A DNA stretch of 64,000 nt from Blastococcus xanthinilyticus. Its GTDB lineage: Bacteria; Actinomycetota; Actinomycetes; Mycobacteriales; Geodermatophilaceae. Shown piece by piece: positions 24,194-32,457 of the stretch. Made by a program: the position numbers and the translations under genes. The stretch's first letter is position 1. The number at the start of each line of letters is the position of its first letter. The notes under the pieces were generated by a model, which worked only from the letters and a program-made list of their open reading frames with translations, was not told where the DNA came from and did not search any database. The stretch lies in assembly GCF_008124835.1 (NCBI RefSeq), contig NZ_VNHW01000018.1, forward strand, positions 1 through 64,000, in the 5' to 3' direction.

Positions 24194-24439
24194 TCAGCCG
24201 GCGAGGACGAGGACCCGCACGAGGTAGAGCAGCACGACGACGGTGATCGCCGCGGCGAGGCCGACGTACAGCCGCCGTTCGCGCACCCGGTCGGCCTCGG
24301 TCTCGTCGGCCAGGGCCACGGGGTCGGCCCACACCGGGAGGCGGCCGCCGCAGCGGGCCAGCTCCTCGTCGGTGAGCACGACCGGCGGGCTGACCCGGTA
24401 GGGCTGCCCCGCTCCGGTCAGCTGGTGGACGGCGCTCAT
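24194..24439 (-). CDS. small single-helix membrane protein of the glycosyltransferase operon
   Basis: The 81-residue protein has a soluble N-terminal part (RVSPPVVLTDEELARCGG) and a C-terminal transmembrane helix (about residues 57-78). It starts at ATG 24439, overlapping the glycosyltransferase stop by 4 bases, and is the last gene of the overlapping operon. It may be an accessory subunit of the membrane synthase. I do not recognise a family. Confidence 0.65.
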   Translation of the reverse strand: MSAVHQLTGAGQPYRVSPPVVLTDEELARCGGRLPVWADPVALADETEADRVRERRLYVGLAAAITVVVLLYLVRVLVLAG

Positions 24440-25878
24440 GCCGCGACCCTCCCGGTCTTCTCGGTCTTGTCCCAGGTCATCGCGGCCCCGCGGAACTCCT
24501 TGACGTAGGCGTCCACGGTGATCGCGCACATCATCGGCCCGAAGCCGACCAGGTACAGCGCCAGCGGCGCCAGCGGGCGGCCCCACCGGCTGAGCTCCAG
24601 CCTGCGCACGCCGTAGGCCAGCGGGATGCAGAGGACCAGCCAGCTGTAGACGAACAGCGTCCACGCCGTCTCGGCGGCGCCCGACAGCGGCACCACCCCC
24701 GGGAAGGCCGCCGTCAGCAGCACGACGAAGGAGATGGCCCCCGGGAAGAGCAGCGCCTCCCGCCACACCTTCCGGCCGGTCGGCGGGTCCACCGAGATGG
24801 TCAGCGTGATCATGAAGACGAACGTGGCGATCGGCACGAACACCGCCGCCCCGAAGACGCTCCCCGCGAGGTCGCTGTCGAGCAGGTAGAGCCCGATCAG
24901 GCCGACCGACGTCAGGACCATCGCCACCGGCAGCAGCAGGATGGCGAACCAGAAGATGCCGAAGAAGATGCCACCCAGCCCCGGGTGCACCGACCGGCGG
25001 AAGAACAGGTGCCGGTACATCGAGGTGATCTGCACGTTGCCGCGTGCCCAGCGCAGCCGCTGCTTCCAGAGCGCGTCGACGCCGGCCGGCTCCTCGGCGA
25101 GCACGCGGGCGTGCGGCTCGAAGACGACCCGGCGCCCGGCCAGCTGGGTGCGGAACGTGGTGACGGTGTCCTCGGCCAGCGAGGAGGTGTCGATCTGGCC
25201 CCCGATCGCCAGCAGGTTCTCCCGGGTGTGCAGCTGCGCGCCACCGGCCAGGCAGGCCATCGCGCCGGCGACGTTCTGCGCGCGACGGGAAGCGGCCTGC
25301 GCCGCGAGGTAGTCGAAGCCGATGAACCGGGTCATCCCCTTGGGGTCGCGGCTGCCCTCGCGGATGTAGGCGGTGACCGCGCCGACGGTCGGGTCGGCCA
25401 GGTGGCGGGTCATCTTCCGCAGCGAGACCGGCTCGTAGATGACGTCGGCGTCCATGATCAGCAACGCCTCCATCCAGTCGTCGGCGAGGATCTCGCGCAG
25501 CCCGTGGTTGAGCGTGTGCGCCTTGCCCTCGCCGCCCTTGTCGCGGCGCAGGTGCACGACCCGTCCGGGGTGGCGCGCGGCACACGCGGCCAGCACGGCG
25601 GGGGTGTCGTCGGTGCTGGCGTCGTCCACGACGTAGACCCGCAGCCGCTGCGGCGGGTAGTCCAGCGACATGAGCCGCTCGATGCTCATGGGCAGCACCG
25701 CGGCCTCGTTCCAGGCCGGGATGACCACCGCGACGTTCGGCAGGTACGGGCCGGTCTCCCGGTAGTGGTTGCGCACCGCGTGCAGCGGGATGACCAGGAA
25801 CTGGGCCAGCCCGGCCACGACCGGGATCGCACCGATCCCGACGAGGACGAGCAGCAGGACGACGAGGACGTCGGTCAT
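24436..25878 (-). CDS. membrane-embedded processive family 2 glycosyltransferase
   Basis: The 480-residue protein resembles hyaluronan/cellulose/poly-GlcNAc synthases: an N-terminal helix (4-30), a GT-A domain with VVDDASTDDT (83-92), D143-A-D145, the catalytic E-D at 236-237 and QRLRW (273-277), then about five to six C-terminal transmembrane helices. The QxxRW motif and helix layout indicate a processive enzyme that polymerises and extrudes a polysaccharide from UDP-sugars. The PIG-L deacetylase in the same operon hints at an N-acetylhexosamine substrate. ATG 25878 overlaps the PHP gene stop. Confidence 0.82.
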   Translation of the reverse strand: MTDVLVVLLLVLVGIGAIPVVAGLAQFLVIPLHAVRNHYRETGPYLPNVAVVIPAWNEAAVLPMSIERLMSLDYPPQRLRVYVVDDASTDDTPAVLAACAARHPGRVVHLRRDKGGEGKAHTLNHGLREILADDWMEALLIMDADVIYEPVSLRKMTRHLADPTVGAVTAYIREGSRDPKGMTRFIGFDYLAAQAASRRAQNVAGAMACLAGGAQLHTRENLLAIGGQIDTSSLAEDTVTTFRTQLAGRRVVFEPHARVLAEEPAGVDALWKQRLRWARGNVQITSMYRHLFFRRSVHPGLGGIFFGIFWFAILLLPVAMVLTSVGLIGLYLLDSDLAGSVFGAAVFVPIATFVFMITLTISVDPPTGRKVWREALLFPGAISFVVLLTAAFPGVVPLSGAAETAWTLFVYSWLVLCIPLAYGVRRLELSRWGRPLAPLALYLVGFGPMMCAITVDAYVKEFRGAAMTWDKTEKTGRVAA

Positions 25879-26624
25879 CGGGCACCCACCAGCCGGGTGG
25901 CCGACGCGGCATCGGCGACCCAGGAGTAGCGGCCGACGGTCGTGGCGTCGTGGCTGTCCGTGGAGCCGACGAGGGTCACGCCGGCGGCGGCCAGCGCCAC
26001 CACCACGCGGGGCCCGGGGCAGCGCCACTTCTCGTTGACCTCAACCGTCGTGCCGGTGCGGACCGCGGCGTCGGCGATGGCGGCGATGTGCTCGTCGAGC
26101 AGCGAGCTCTCGTGCAGGCCGATCTTGGGCAGCAGCGAGAACAGGTGCGCCAGCTGGCCGCGCCCGGCCCGGCCCATGGCGCGGACGGTGGCGTCGACCA
26201 GCGTCGAGAGGGCGTCCTCCGGGCGCAGCCCGGCGGCGATCTCCTCCAGCGTCCGGCGCGGGCTCCACGGGCCGTCCGGCCCGGGGAACTGGTGGTCGGC
26301 GATGAGGACGCGGTCCACCCCGCCGGGGCCGACGACGAGGTCGTCGGGCACGTCCAGGCGCCCGGAGGCGTCGAGGATCTTGGCCTCGACACCGGTCAGG
26401 ACCTCCAGGCCCTCGATCCGGGGGAGGGCGGCGACCTCGGCGAGGAAGCCGGACACCCACGCCGTCGACGTCCGGACGTGGTCGACCATGCGGATGCTGG
26501 CCAGGCCGGTGTCCCGCGCGGCGACGAGGTTCTCCATCGGCGCGCTGACCGCGTCGTCGGACCAGGTGGAGTGCACGTGGTGGTCGGTGAGCACCAGGTC
26601 CAGGCCGGGCAGGGTGGTGGTCAT
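25875..26624 (-). CDS. PHP-domain phosphoesterase
   Basis: The 249-residue protein has the PHP metal motifs: HVH (16-18), MVDH about residue 46, IADHQ and the terminal STDSHD. It resembles histidinol-phosphatase-like and nucleoside-phosphate PHP hydrolases. It is coupled by ATGA overlaps to the ATP-grasp gene upstream and to the glycosyltransferase downstream, so it probably processes a phosphorylated precursor or intermediate of the same product. It is unlikely to be the histidine-biosynthetic HisK because no his genes are present. Confidence 0.78.
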   Translation of the reverse strand: MTTTLPGLDLVLTDHHVHSTWSDDAVSAPMENLVAARDTGLASIRMVDHVRTSTAWVSGFLAEVAALPRIEGLEVLTGVEAKILDASGRLDVPDDLVVGPGGVDRVLIADHQFPGPDGPWSPRRTLEEIAAGLRPEDALSTLVDATVRAMGRAGRGQLAHLFSLLPKIGLHESSLLDEHIAAIADAAVRTGTTVEVNEKWRCPGPRVVVALAAAGVTLVGSTDSHDATTVGRYSWVADAASATRLVGAR

Positions 26625-27610
26625 CGGGGGGCCTCCGAGGGGACGAGGTCGGCGGGGGCGACGAAGACGTCCTCGAGGTACCGGACGACGGCGAGCTCGG
26701 TGAACGGCACGTGCGACGGCAGCGGGCGGCCCAGCGCCAGGTCCAGCGCCAGCGACGGCATGTCGACCCCGGCCGCCACCGTCAGCGGCATGGCACCGGG
26801 GAAGCGCGGGTTCACCTCGAGCAGCGCGGGACGGCCGTCGGCGTCGCGGCGCAGCTGCACGTTGGCCACCCCGACCAGCCCGATCGCGGCGGCCACCCGG
26901 CGGGCGGTCTCCTCCAGCTCCGGGTCGGCCACGGTGGCCCCGGCGACCGAGACGCCGGAGTCGACCCGCAGCCGCGAGCGGGGAACGGCCGCGACCACGT
27001 GCCCGTCGGCGTCGGCCAGGGTGTCGACGGAGTACTCGTCCCCGGGCAGGTGCGCCTGGACCAGGATGTCCTCGTCGCGGCCGAGGGCGCGCAGCGCGGC
27101 GGCGTCCTCGACCAGGTGCACGCCCCGGGAGCCGGCGCCGCGCCGCGGCTTGACGATCACCGGGTAGTCCCAGCTGTCGGGGTCGGTGTCGCCGAGCAGC
27201 GCGGTGCGGGGGGTCGGCAGCACGTCGGCGCAGCGCCGGGCCAGCGCGTACTTGTCCAGGCAGACCTCGAGGGTCTCCAGGCTCGGCGCGGCCAGCGTGG
27301 TGCCGACGGCGTCCAGCCGCTTGCGCTCGGCGGCCAGCCGCGGCAGCTCGACGTCGACGGTGGAGAACAGCACGTCGACCCGCTCCCGCTCGCACAGGGC
27401 GACCAGGTCGTCGACGAAGTCCTCGGCGAGGCCGGGACGGACCAGGTGCCGGGCCGCTGCGCCGACGAGGTACAGACCGCTGGCGTAGCGGTCCATGTCG
27501 GCGGCGAGCAGCTCGACGTCGGGGCGCCGGGCCAGCGAGCGCAGCACGGCGATGCCGGCCGGGCCCCCGGCACCGGTCACGAGAACACGGGTGGGAGTGG
27601 GGTCAGACAC
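26621..27610 (-). CDS. ATP-grasp enzyme (carbamoyl-phosphate-synthase-like)
   Basis: The 329-residue protein begins with a pre-ATP-grasp Rossmann-like segment (VLVTGAGGPAGIAVLRSL) and has ATP-grasp motifs VIVKPRRGAGSRGV (about 150-163) and LLEVNPRFPG (about 265-274), where Glu and Asn bind Mg-ATP. Such stand-alone enzymes make amide or peptide bonds or carboxylate a substrate. Sitting between a deacetylase and a phosphoesterase/synthase, it could couple a carboxylate to a freed amine. That proposal is inference. Confidence 0.8.
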   Translation of the reverse strand: MSDPTPTRVLVTGAGGPAGIAVLRSLARRPDVELLAADMDRYASGLYLVGAAARHLVRPGLAEDFVDDLVALCERERVDVLFSTVDVELPRLAAERKRLDAVGTTLAAPSLETLEVCLDKYALARRCADVLPTPRTALLGDTDPDSWDYPVIVKPRRGAGSRGVHLVEDAAALRALGRDEDILVQAHLPGDEYSVDTLADADGHVVAAVPRSRLRVDSGVSVAGATVADPELEETARRVAAAIGLVGVANVQLRRDADGRPALLEVNPRFPGAMPLTVAAGVDMPSLALDLALGRPLPSHVPFTELAVVRYLEDVFVAPADLVPSEAPR

Positions 27611-28706
27611 CGAAGCGCTCCGGGGTGGTCGTAGGGGACGTCGAGGACGACGAGGAGGTGGTGGAGGGGGCGGCGAAGGCCGACCCGCTGGTGGCGCCGA
27701 CGACGCCGCCGGCGTCCCGGATCACCTCGAGCGGCTCGCAGTACTGGCCGCCGCTGCCGTAGCGGGACCAGTAGCGGGCCGTGGCGAGGACGAAGTCGTC
27801 CTGCAGGTAGGCGCGGATGCCGGCCTGCGAGCGGAAGCTCTTGAGCAGGTCGAGCTTGGTCGTGGTGAAGCCGTCGATGCTGACGAACCGGCTCGGCCGG
27901 AAGTCGATCGTGGCCGAGGGGCTCTGGAAGCAGGCGACGGTCGGCACGTTCCGCGTGGCCACGGTCGCCGCCTGGTGGACGGCGCGGTGGTCCTGGTGCC
28001 GGTCGTTGGCCGAGTGCGTGTAGACGATGCCGGGCGACACCTCGCGCACGACGCGCTCGATGATCGACATCGTCGGGTCCATCGGGCTGATGCGGGTGTC
28101 CTCGAGGTCCTCGAGGAAGAGCCGGGCGCCGATCAGCTCGGCGGCGGCCAGCGACTCGTTCTGCCGGTCCCCGGCCTCGCCGCCCCGGGCGCCGCGGCTC
28201 AGGGTGAGGATGACCACCGGGTCGCCGGCGGAGCGGTGCGCGGCGAGGGTCCCGCCGACGCCGATCTCCACGTCGTCGGGGTGGGCGCCGATGGCCAGCA
28301 CGGTCTGCCGCGGGGCGGTGGCGGCGCGCCTGGCCTGGGCGGTCTCGGCCAGCCGGCGGATCGTCGCGGCCAGGGTGTCCTTGGGCACGGGCTTGACGAG
28401 GAACTCGTCGGCGTTCCGGCGCAGCGCGTCCACGGCGTAGTCGACCGTCGCGTGCGCCGTCATCACCGTGACCGGCAGGTCCGGGCACACCTGGCGCAGC
28501 CGGTCGAGGAACTCCAGCCCGGTCATCCCCGGCATCTCGATGTCGGTGATCGCCGCGTCGAACTCCACGCGGGCGACCAGGGCCAGCGCCTCCATGGGGT
28601 CGGCGCACGTGGTCACGGTCATGCCGCCGCGCTGCAGCACCGTGCGCACGAAGAGTGCGGTGTCGGGATCGTCGTCGACGACCAGGACGTGCAGTGCACC
28701 GTCCAC
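27603..28706 (-). CDS. response-regulator receiver fused to PIG-L deacetylase
   Basis: Residues 5-122 form a CheY-like receiver (acidic D11-D12-D13, phospho-acceptor D55 in ITDIEMPG, K105 in LVKPVP). Residues about 134-345 form a PIG-L/LmbE zinc deacetylase, with H142-P-D-D145 and H237-Q-D-H240. All receiver and deacetylase catalytic residues appear intact, so the enzyme activity is probably gated by phosphorylation. PIG-L enzymes remove N-acetyl groups from amino-sugar conjugates. GTG 28706 has GAGGGAG nine bases upstream. The Ser/Thr-rich C-terminus is probably disordered. First gene of the operon; 8-base overlap with the ATP-grasp gene. Confidence 0.85.
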   Translation of the reverse strand: MDGALHVLVVDDDPDTALFVRTVLQRGGMTVTTCADPMEALALVARVEFDAAITDIEMPGMTGLEFLDRLRQVCPDLPVTVMTAHATVDYAVDALRRNADEFLVKPVPKDTLAATIRRLAETAQARRAATAPRQTVLAIGAHPDDVEIGVGGTLAAHRSAGDPVVILTLSRGARGGEAGDRQNESLAAAELIGARLFLEDLEDTRISPMDPTMSIIERVVREVSPGIVYTHSANDRHQDHRAVHQAATVATRNVPTVACFQSPSATIDFRPSRFVSIDGFTTTKLDLLKSFRSQAGIRAYLQDDFVLATARYWSRYGSGGQYCEPLEVIRDAGGVVGATSGSAFAAPSTTSSSSSTSPTTTPERFGV

Positions 28707-28948
28707 GGTTTCCGGCTCCCTCGGTCGGCTCCCCCGGCGACCGGGGTGGGGACGGGTGCCCCCGCGGAGGTTGACGGCCGGAATCCGGGCCGCCCTGAGC
28801 CGGGGCGGCGGCACCTCATCCCTTGGGGTGGGCCGACCCTCCCGGGCGGTCGTCCCGGTGCTCAAGCTGGTCGCCCCGGCTGCCGATCACCCGGTCAGGT
28901 GACGGGAGGACCGACCTCCGCACCGGTGATGCAGCAGAGGGGGACGTC

Positions 28949-29659
28949 GTGCCGGAGCAGTCCGTGCTCGTGGTGGAGGACACCCAGGAGATCCGCGAGC
29001 TCGTGACCACGGTGCTGGAGCGGGCCGGGTTCGCGGTGCGTGCCGTGGGCACCGGGGCGGCCGCGCTGGAAGAGGTGCGGCGGGACCCGCCGGACCTCAT
29101 CGTGCTCGACCTGGGGCTCCCGGACACCGACGGCACCGAGGTGTGCCGGCAGATCCGCGCCGAGACCCCCTGCTACGTCCTGATGCTCACCGCGCGGGCC
29201 GAGGAGGTCGACCTGCTCATCGGGCTGGCCGTCGGCGCCGACGGGTACATGGCCAAGCCGTTCTCGCCGCGCGAGCTCACCGCCCGCGTGCAGGCGATGC
29301 TGCGCTTCCCGCGGACCGCGCCGCTGCCCGCGGCCGACCCGGCCGCGACCGCCGAGTCGGTGCGCCGGCTCGCCGAGCTCGAGGTCGACGAGGACAGCCG
29401 CGAGGTGCGGGTCGACGGCGCCGTCGTGGACCTGACCCGCACCGAGTTCGACCTCCTGGCCGCCCTGGCGTCCCGGCCGGGCCGGGTGCTGCAGCGGGAG
29501 ACCCTGCTGCGCGAGGTCTGGCAGACCGACTGGGAGGGCAACCTGCGCCTGGTCGAGGCGCACATGTCCAACCTGCGCCGCAAGCTGGTCGCCGCCGGGC
29601 TGCACTCGCCCGAGATCAGGACGGTCCGCGGCGTGGGCTACCGCCTCGTCGCCGCCTGA
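28949..29659 (+). CDS. OmpR-family response regulator
   Basis: The 236-residue regulator has a receiver with phospho-acceptor D54 (IVLDLGLPD) and K103 (MAKPFSP), and a C-terminal winged helix (about 140-235, ending RTVRGVGYRLVAA) that binds DNA. The GTG at 28949 follows GAGGGGG by five bases. It is divergent from the receiver-PIG-L operon and convergent with the receiver-HPt gene, so it is a good candidate regulator of these surface genes. No kinase is directly adjacent. Confidence 0.88.
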   Translation: MPEQSVLVVEDTQEIRELVTTVLERAGFAVRAVGTGAAALEEVRRDPPDLIVLDLGLPDTDGTEVCRQIRAETPCYVLMLTARAEEVDLLIGLAVGADGYMAKPFSPRELTARVQAMLRFPRTAPLPAADPAATAESVRRLAELEVDEDSREVRVDGAVVDLTRTEFDLLAALASRPGRVLQRETLLREVWQTDWEGNLRLVEAHMSNLRRKLVAAGLHSPEIRTVRGVGYRLVAA

Positions 29660-29668
29660 CCTCCCGGG

Positions 29669-29728
29669 GGCATAGGAAGCTATCCACCCGTCTCGGGGGC
29701 TCGAACCGCAGGTAAAGCTTCCTATGCC
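29669..29728. repeat. 13-bp perfect inverted repeat with 34-base spacer
   Basis: GGCATAGGAAGCT (29669-29681) and AGCTTCCTATGCC (29716-29728) are exact reverse complements, separated by 34 bases. The arms are much more AT-rich than the surroundings. It lies between convergent genes (response regulator and receiver-HPt), so it may be a bidirectional terminator; the composition and spacing would also fit a dispersed palindromic element. Confidence 0.8.
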
Positions 29729-29746
29729 TCGAGGGGCGGGGTCCTG

Positions 29747-30415
29747 TCAGGCGCCGGCGAGCTCGTGCAGCTGGACCACGCGGGAGTGCGCCAGCACCCC
29801 GCGGCGCGCGTCGGCGGCGATCTCGCGGCAGATCGAGGCCACCTCGGGGTGCCCGAGCTGACCGCTCGTGCCGGCCAGCGTGTGCGCGGCGAAGGCGACC
29901 GCGGTGGCGTCGCCGGTGCGGGTGTGCCGGTCGATCGCCGAGAGGCGGGCGGGCAGCGCGTCGGCGTAGATGCCGCGGAGCCGGGTCATCAGCTCGGCGT
30001 CCACCAGGTCGGCGTCGTCGGGCACGTCCGTGTCGTCGGACCGCGCCTGCTCGGCCGGCCCCGTGGTCCGGCGGCGCAGGAAGTCCAGCAGCGCCCGTGC
30101 GGTGACGGGCTTGGCGAGCGTGGTGAGCGCGCCCGCGGCGGCGGCCTCGGCCCGGACCTCGTCGGTCGGGTCGGCGGTGACGACGACGAACCGGGCGGAC
30201 GAGCCGTTGCGACGGATGCGGCGGAGCATCCCGGTCCCGGAACCCCCGGGCAGCTCGGCGTCGGTGACGACCAGGTCCACGTCGGTGACCAGTGCGTGCC
30301 GGACGGCGTCCTCCGGGCCGGCGGCCTGCTGCACGTCCCAGCCGCCGAGGCACAGGAGGTCGGCGACCTCGTCCCGGGCGGTGGCGTCGGCGTCGACGAC
30401 GAGGGCGGTCAGCAC
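29747..30415 (-). CDS. receiver-HPt phosphotransfer protein
   Basis: The 222-residue protein pairs a receiver domain (acidic pocket near residue 8-10, D52 in VTDAELPG, K102 in LAKPV) with a C-terminal HPt domain where H178 lies in AAHTLAGTSGQLG. Most HPt domains have Lys in HxLKG; here it is Ala. It has no DNA-binding domain, so it is a relay component. It is the last gene of the tasA/sipW-like operon (7-base overlap), tying a phosphorelay to export of matrix proteins. Confidence 0.8.
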   Translation of the reverse strand: MLTALVVDADATARDEVADLLCLGGWDVQQAAGPEDAVRHALVTDVDLVVTDAELPGGSGTGMLRRIRRNGSSARFVVVTADPTDEVRAEAAAAGALTTLAKPVTARALLDFLRRRTTGPAEQARSDDTDVPDDADLVDAELMTRLRGIYADALPARLSAIDRHTRTGDATAVAFAAHTLAGTSGQLGHPEVASICREIAADARRGVLAHSRVVQLHELAGA

Positions 30416-31005
30416 GTCAGCGCCGTCGTCCGCGCGGAGTCCGCGGTCCAGCCGTAACGGGTTTCGGTGGTGACCAGCAGGCTGGGCCGGTAGTACAGCG
30501 CGTCGGCATCTTGCACAGCACTGACCTGGGTCCCCGTGGTCCGGAGCATCGGGGCGACGCTGCCGTCGATCCCCAGATGTGCCGAGACCAGGTAGCCGGT
30601 CACTTCCCGGGTGGGGCTGCCGGTCCAGCGCAGCGTGACGTGCAGGTCGGTGTTCTTGTCGACGGTGGTGGTCGTCGTCTCGTCGGTGCCCGGGCCGGCG
30701 GTCGAGCTCTGCGTGGTGCTGTCGACGTTCGTGCTGCTGTCCGCGTACGTGATCGTCCGGCTCCAGGCGGTCTGGGTCTGCACCCTCGTGACGGGGTCGG
30801 TCCGGACCGTCCGCTTCGTGGTGGTCGTCGTCGTGACGCAGTGATCCTCGACGGTCAACCCGGTGGGGGCCTGGACGGTGACCGTCGGGATCTTGGTGCT
30901 GACCACGGCGGTGTCGTTGAAGGCGGCCCACGCGGGGAGGGCAGCGCCGAGCGCGACGGCGACGGCGAGCCCGGCCACCACCAGGACGCGGCGGATGCGG
31001 CTCAT
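30409..31005 (-). CDS. exported Thr-rich protein of the SipW/TasA cluster
   Basis: The 198-residue protein has a basic start and hydrophobic helix (7-27) ending in PAWAAFNDTA, similar to the export signals of SipW-dependent proteins, then a Thr-rich beta-type extracellular domain. It contains two cysteines (HC near 56 and the final residue). It overlaps the signal peptidase gene by 4 bases and probably is processed by it. I infer a minor matrix or anchoring component; no named family is certain. Confidence 0.62.
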   Translation of the reverse strand: MSRIRRVLVVAGLAVAVALGAALPAWAAFNDTAVVSTKIPTVTVQAPTGLTVEDHCVTTTTTTKRTVRTDPVTRVQTQTAWSRTITYADSSTNVDSTTQSSTAGPGTDETTTTTVDKNTDLHVTLRWTGSPTREVTGYLVSAHLGIDGSVAPMLRTTGTQVSAVQDADALYYRPSLLVTTETRYGWTADSARTTALTC

Positions 31006-31631
31006 GCTCGCTCCTCGGTCTCGTTCCGGGTGGGGCGCCAGATGGCCAGCAGCACCCAGGCGGCGAGCAGCGCGGGGGCGCCGTAGAGCAGCGCCTGGCT
31101 GATCACCGGGGTGCGCAGCAGCTGGATGAGGTGGCCGATCTCGGGGACCACGGCCCGGACCTGGTAGACGGTGTCGCCCTCCAGGCCGGCGGTCCACGGG
31201 TCGATGGCCTCGTTCGCGTCGCCCTTGGTCTGCACGGCGACGGTGCCGTCGGCGGCGGTCTCGACGGAGACCACGCGGTGGGTCACGAGGCTGTGGTCGC
31301 CCACCGGCATGTGGTAGGTGATCACCATGCCCTCGGTCACCTCGGAGACGCTGACCGGGGTGGCGATCGTGACGTCACCCGGCTCGATCTCGGGCGCCAT
31401 GCTCGCGGTCAGCATGGTCATGGTGCGGTAGTCCAGGACGTGCGGTCCGACGGCCAGGACGGCGAACGCCAGGACGGCGACCCCCATGGCTCCGCGGACC
31501 AGCCACGGGACCGTGCGGCCCAGGATCTGGCGGGCCCGGCCGGCCGGCGTGCCGGCCGTGGAGCGCTCGTCCTCGGCCGGGGGCAGCTGCACGGCTGCCC
31601 CCGGGGCCGGGACGGGGAGGACGGTGGTCAT
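31002..31631 (-). CDS. SipW-type signal peptidase I (ER-type)
   Basis: The 209-residue protein has an N-terminal helix (about 43-65), the signal peptidase nucleophile S77 (TASMAPEIEPGD), and H118 in SLVTHRVV where bacterial SPases have Lys. Together with KGDAN (136-140) this defines the archaeal/ER-like SipW subclass. A C-terminal helix follows. In Bacillus, SipW cleaves TasA and TapA. Its genes here are flanked by a TasA-like protein upstream and another exported protein downstream, so the same role is likely. Confidence 0.87.
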   Translation of the reverse strand: MTTVLPVPAPGAAVQLPPAEDERSTAGTPAGRARQILGRTVPWLVRGAMGVAVLAFAVLAVGPHVLDYRTMTMLTASMAPEIEPGDVTIATPVSVSEVTEGMVITYHMPVGDHSLVTHRVVSVETAADGTVAVQTKGDANEAIDPWTAGLEGDTVYQVRAVVPEIGHLIQLLRTPVISQALLYGAPALLAAWVLLAIWRPTRNETEERA

Positions 31632-31663
31632 GGCGGGTTCTCCGAGTGGTCGTCGGGATGCGA

Positions 31664-32278
31664 TCAGCGGGCGGTGCCGGTGGCCTGCGTGCCGGTGAAG
31701 GTCAGGCGCAGCGTGGCGGTCTTGCCCTGGAAGGCGTTGTCGGCCGCGGTGGGCAGCGAGATCGAGAAGACGAGGTTGTCCGAGCCGCCGGCGGAGAGCG
31801 ACTTGAGCGCGCCCAGGTTGGCGGCCGCGAGGACCGGCCCGGTCGAGAGCTGCTTCTCGCCGCTGGCGCAGGTGTAGGTGCGCGCCGCGTCGGTGCCGCC
31901 CTGGACCCAGGCGACGTCGCAGGACTTCACGGTCAGCTGGAGGCCGTTGGCCGTGCCGTTGGTGAGGACGCTCGACGTCGTGTTCGTGGCGGACAGGCCG
32001 ACCGAGGCCAGGCCGGTGTTGCCGTCGTTCTTGAGGGTCACCGCGCGGGTCAGGCTGTCACCGGGCACGAAGCCGGCCGTGGTCACCGGGATGGCCGCCG
32101 CGGGCTGGGTCAGGTCGATCGAGACGGTGCCGGAGGTGATCGTGGTGTCGACCGAGGTGCTGTCGGTGAAGCTGCCGAAGGTGCCCATGCCGGCGACGGC
32201 GGCAGCGGCGCCGAGCACGCCGAGCGAGCCGACGACCTTGCGGGCGGTGGAGCTGGTGGTGGTGGTCTTGGTGCTCAT
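31664..32278 (-). CDS. TasA/camelysin-like secreted matrix protein
   Basis: The 204-residue protein has a Thr/Ser-rich start, a hydrophobic helix (about 15-35) and the sequence GTFGSFTDST directly after it, matching the A-x-F-T-D pattern at the mature N-terminus of TasA/CalY proteins. The rest is an Ala/Thr/Gly-rich beta-sandwich. TasA proteins form amyloid-like fibres in biofilm matrix. It is the first gene of the sipW operon; a 32-base gap separates the two. A pair of cysteines (about 120 and 137) may form a disulfide. Confidence 0.8.
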   Translation of the reverse strand: MSTKTTTTSSTARKVVGSLGVLGAAAAVAGMGTFGSFTDSTSVDTTITSGTVSIDLTQPAAAIPVTTAGFVPGDSLTRAVTLKNDGNTGLASVGLSATNTTSSVLTNGTANGLQLTVKSCDVAWVQGGTDAARTYTCASGEKQLSTGPVLAAANLGALKSLSAGGSDNLVFSISLPTAADNAFQGKTATLRLTFTGTQATGTAR

Positions 32279-32410
32279 GTCCTGCGTCTCCTGTGTCCGT
32301 GGGGCCACCGGGTTTCCGGCGACACCGAGGACTCTGGCGGCCCAACCGCAGGCCACCCGCCAGCGATCCGCAAGGAATCCGCAAGAAGACGGAGCGCGCC
32401 GGAACGCGCC

Positions 32411-32442
32411 GCGCCCCCCGTCCCCGAGGGGGCGGAGGGCGC
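32411..32442 (-). terminator. hairpin downstream of the histidine kinase
   Basis: GCGCCCCCCGTCCCC pairs with GGGGGCGGAGGGCGC across a short GA-rich loop, with one mismatch and one G-T pair. It lies 16 bases beyond the kinase stop and before the tasA-like promoter region, so it probably separates the two operons. Confidence 0.6.
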
Positions 32443-32457
32443 GGGCACGGGTGTCGG

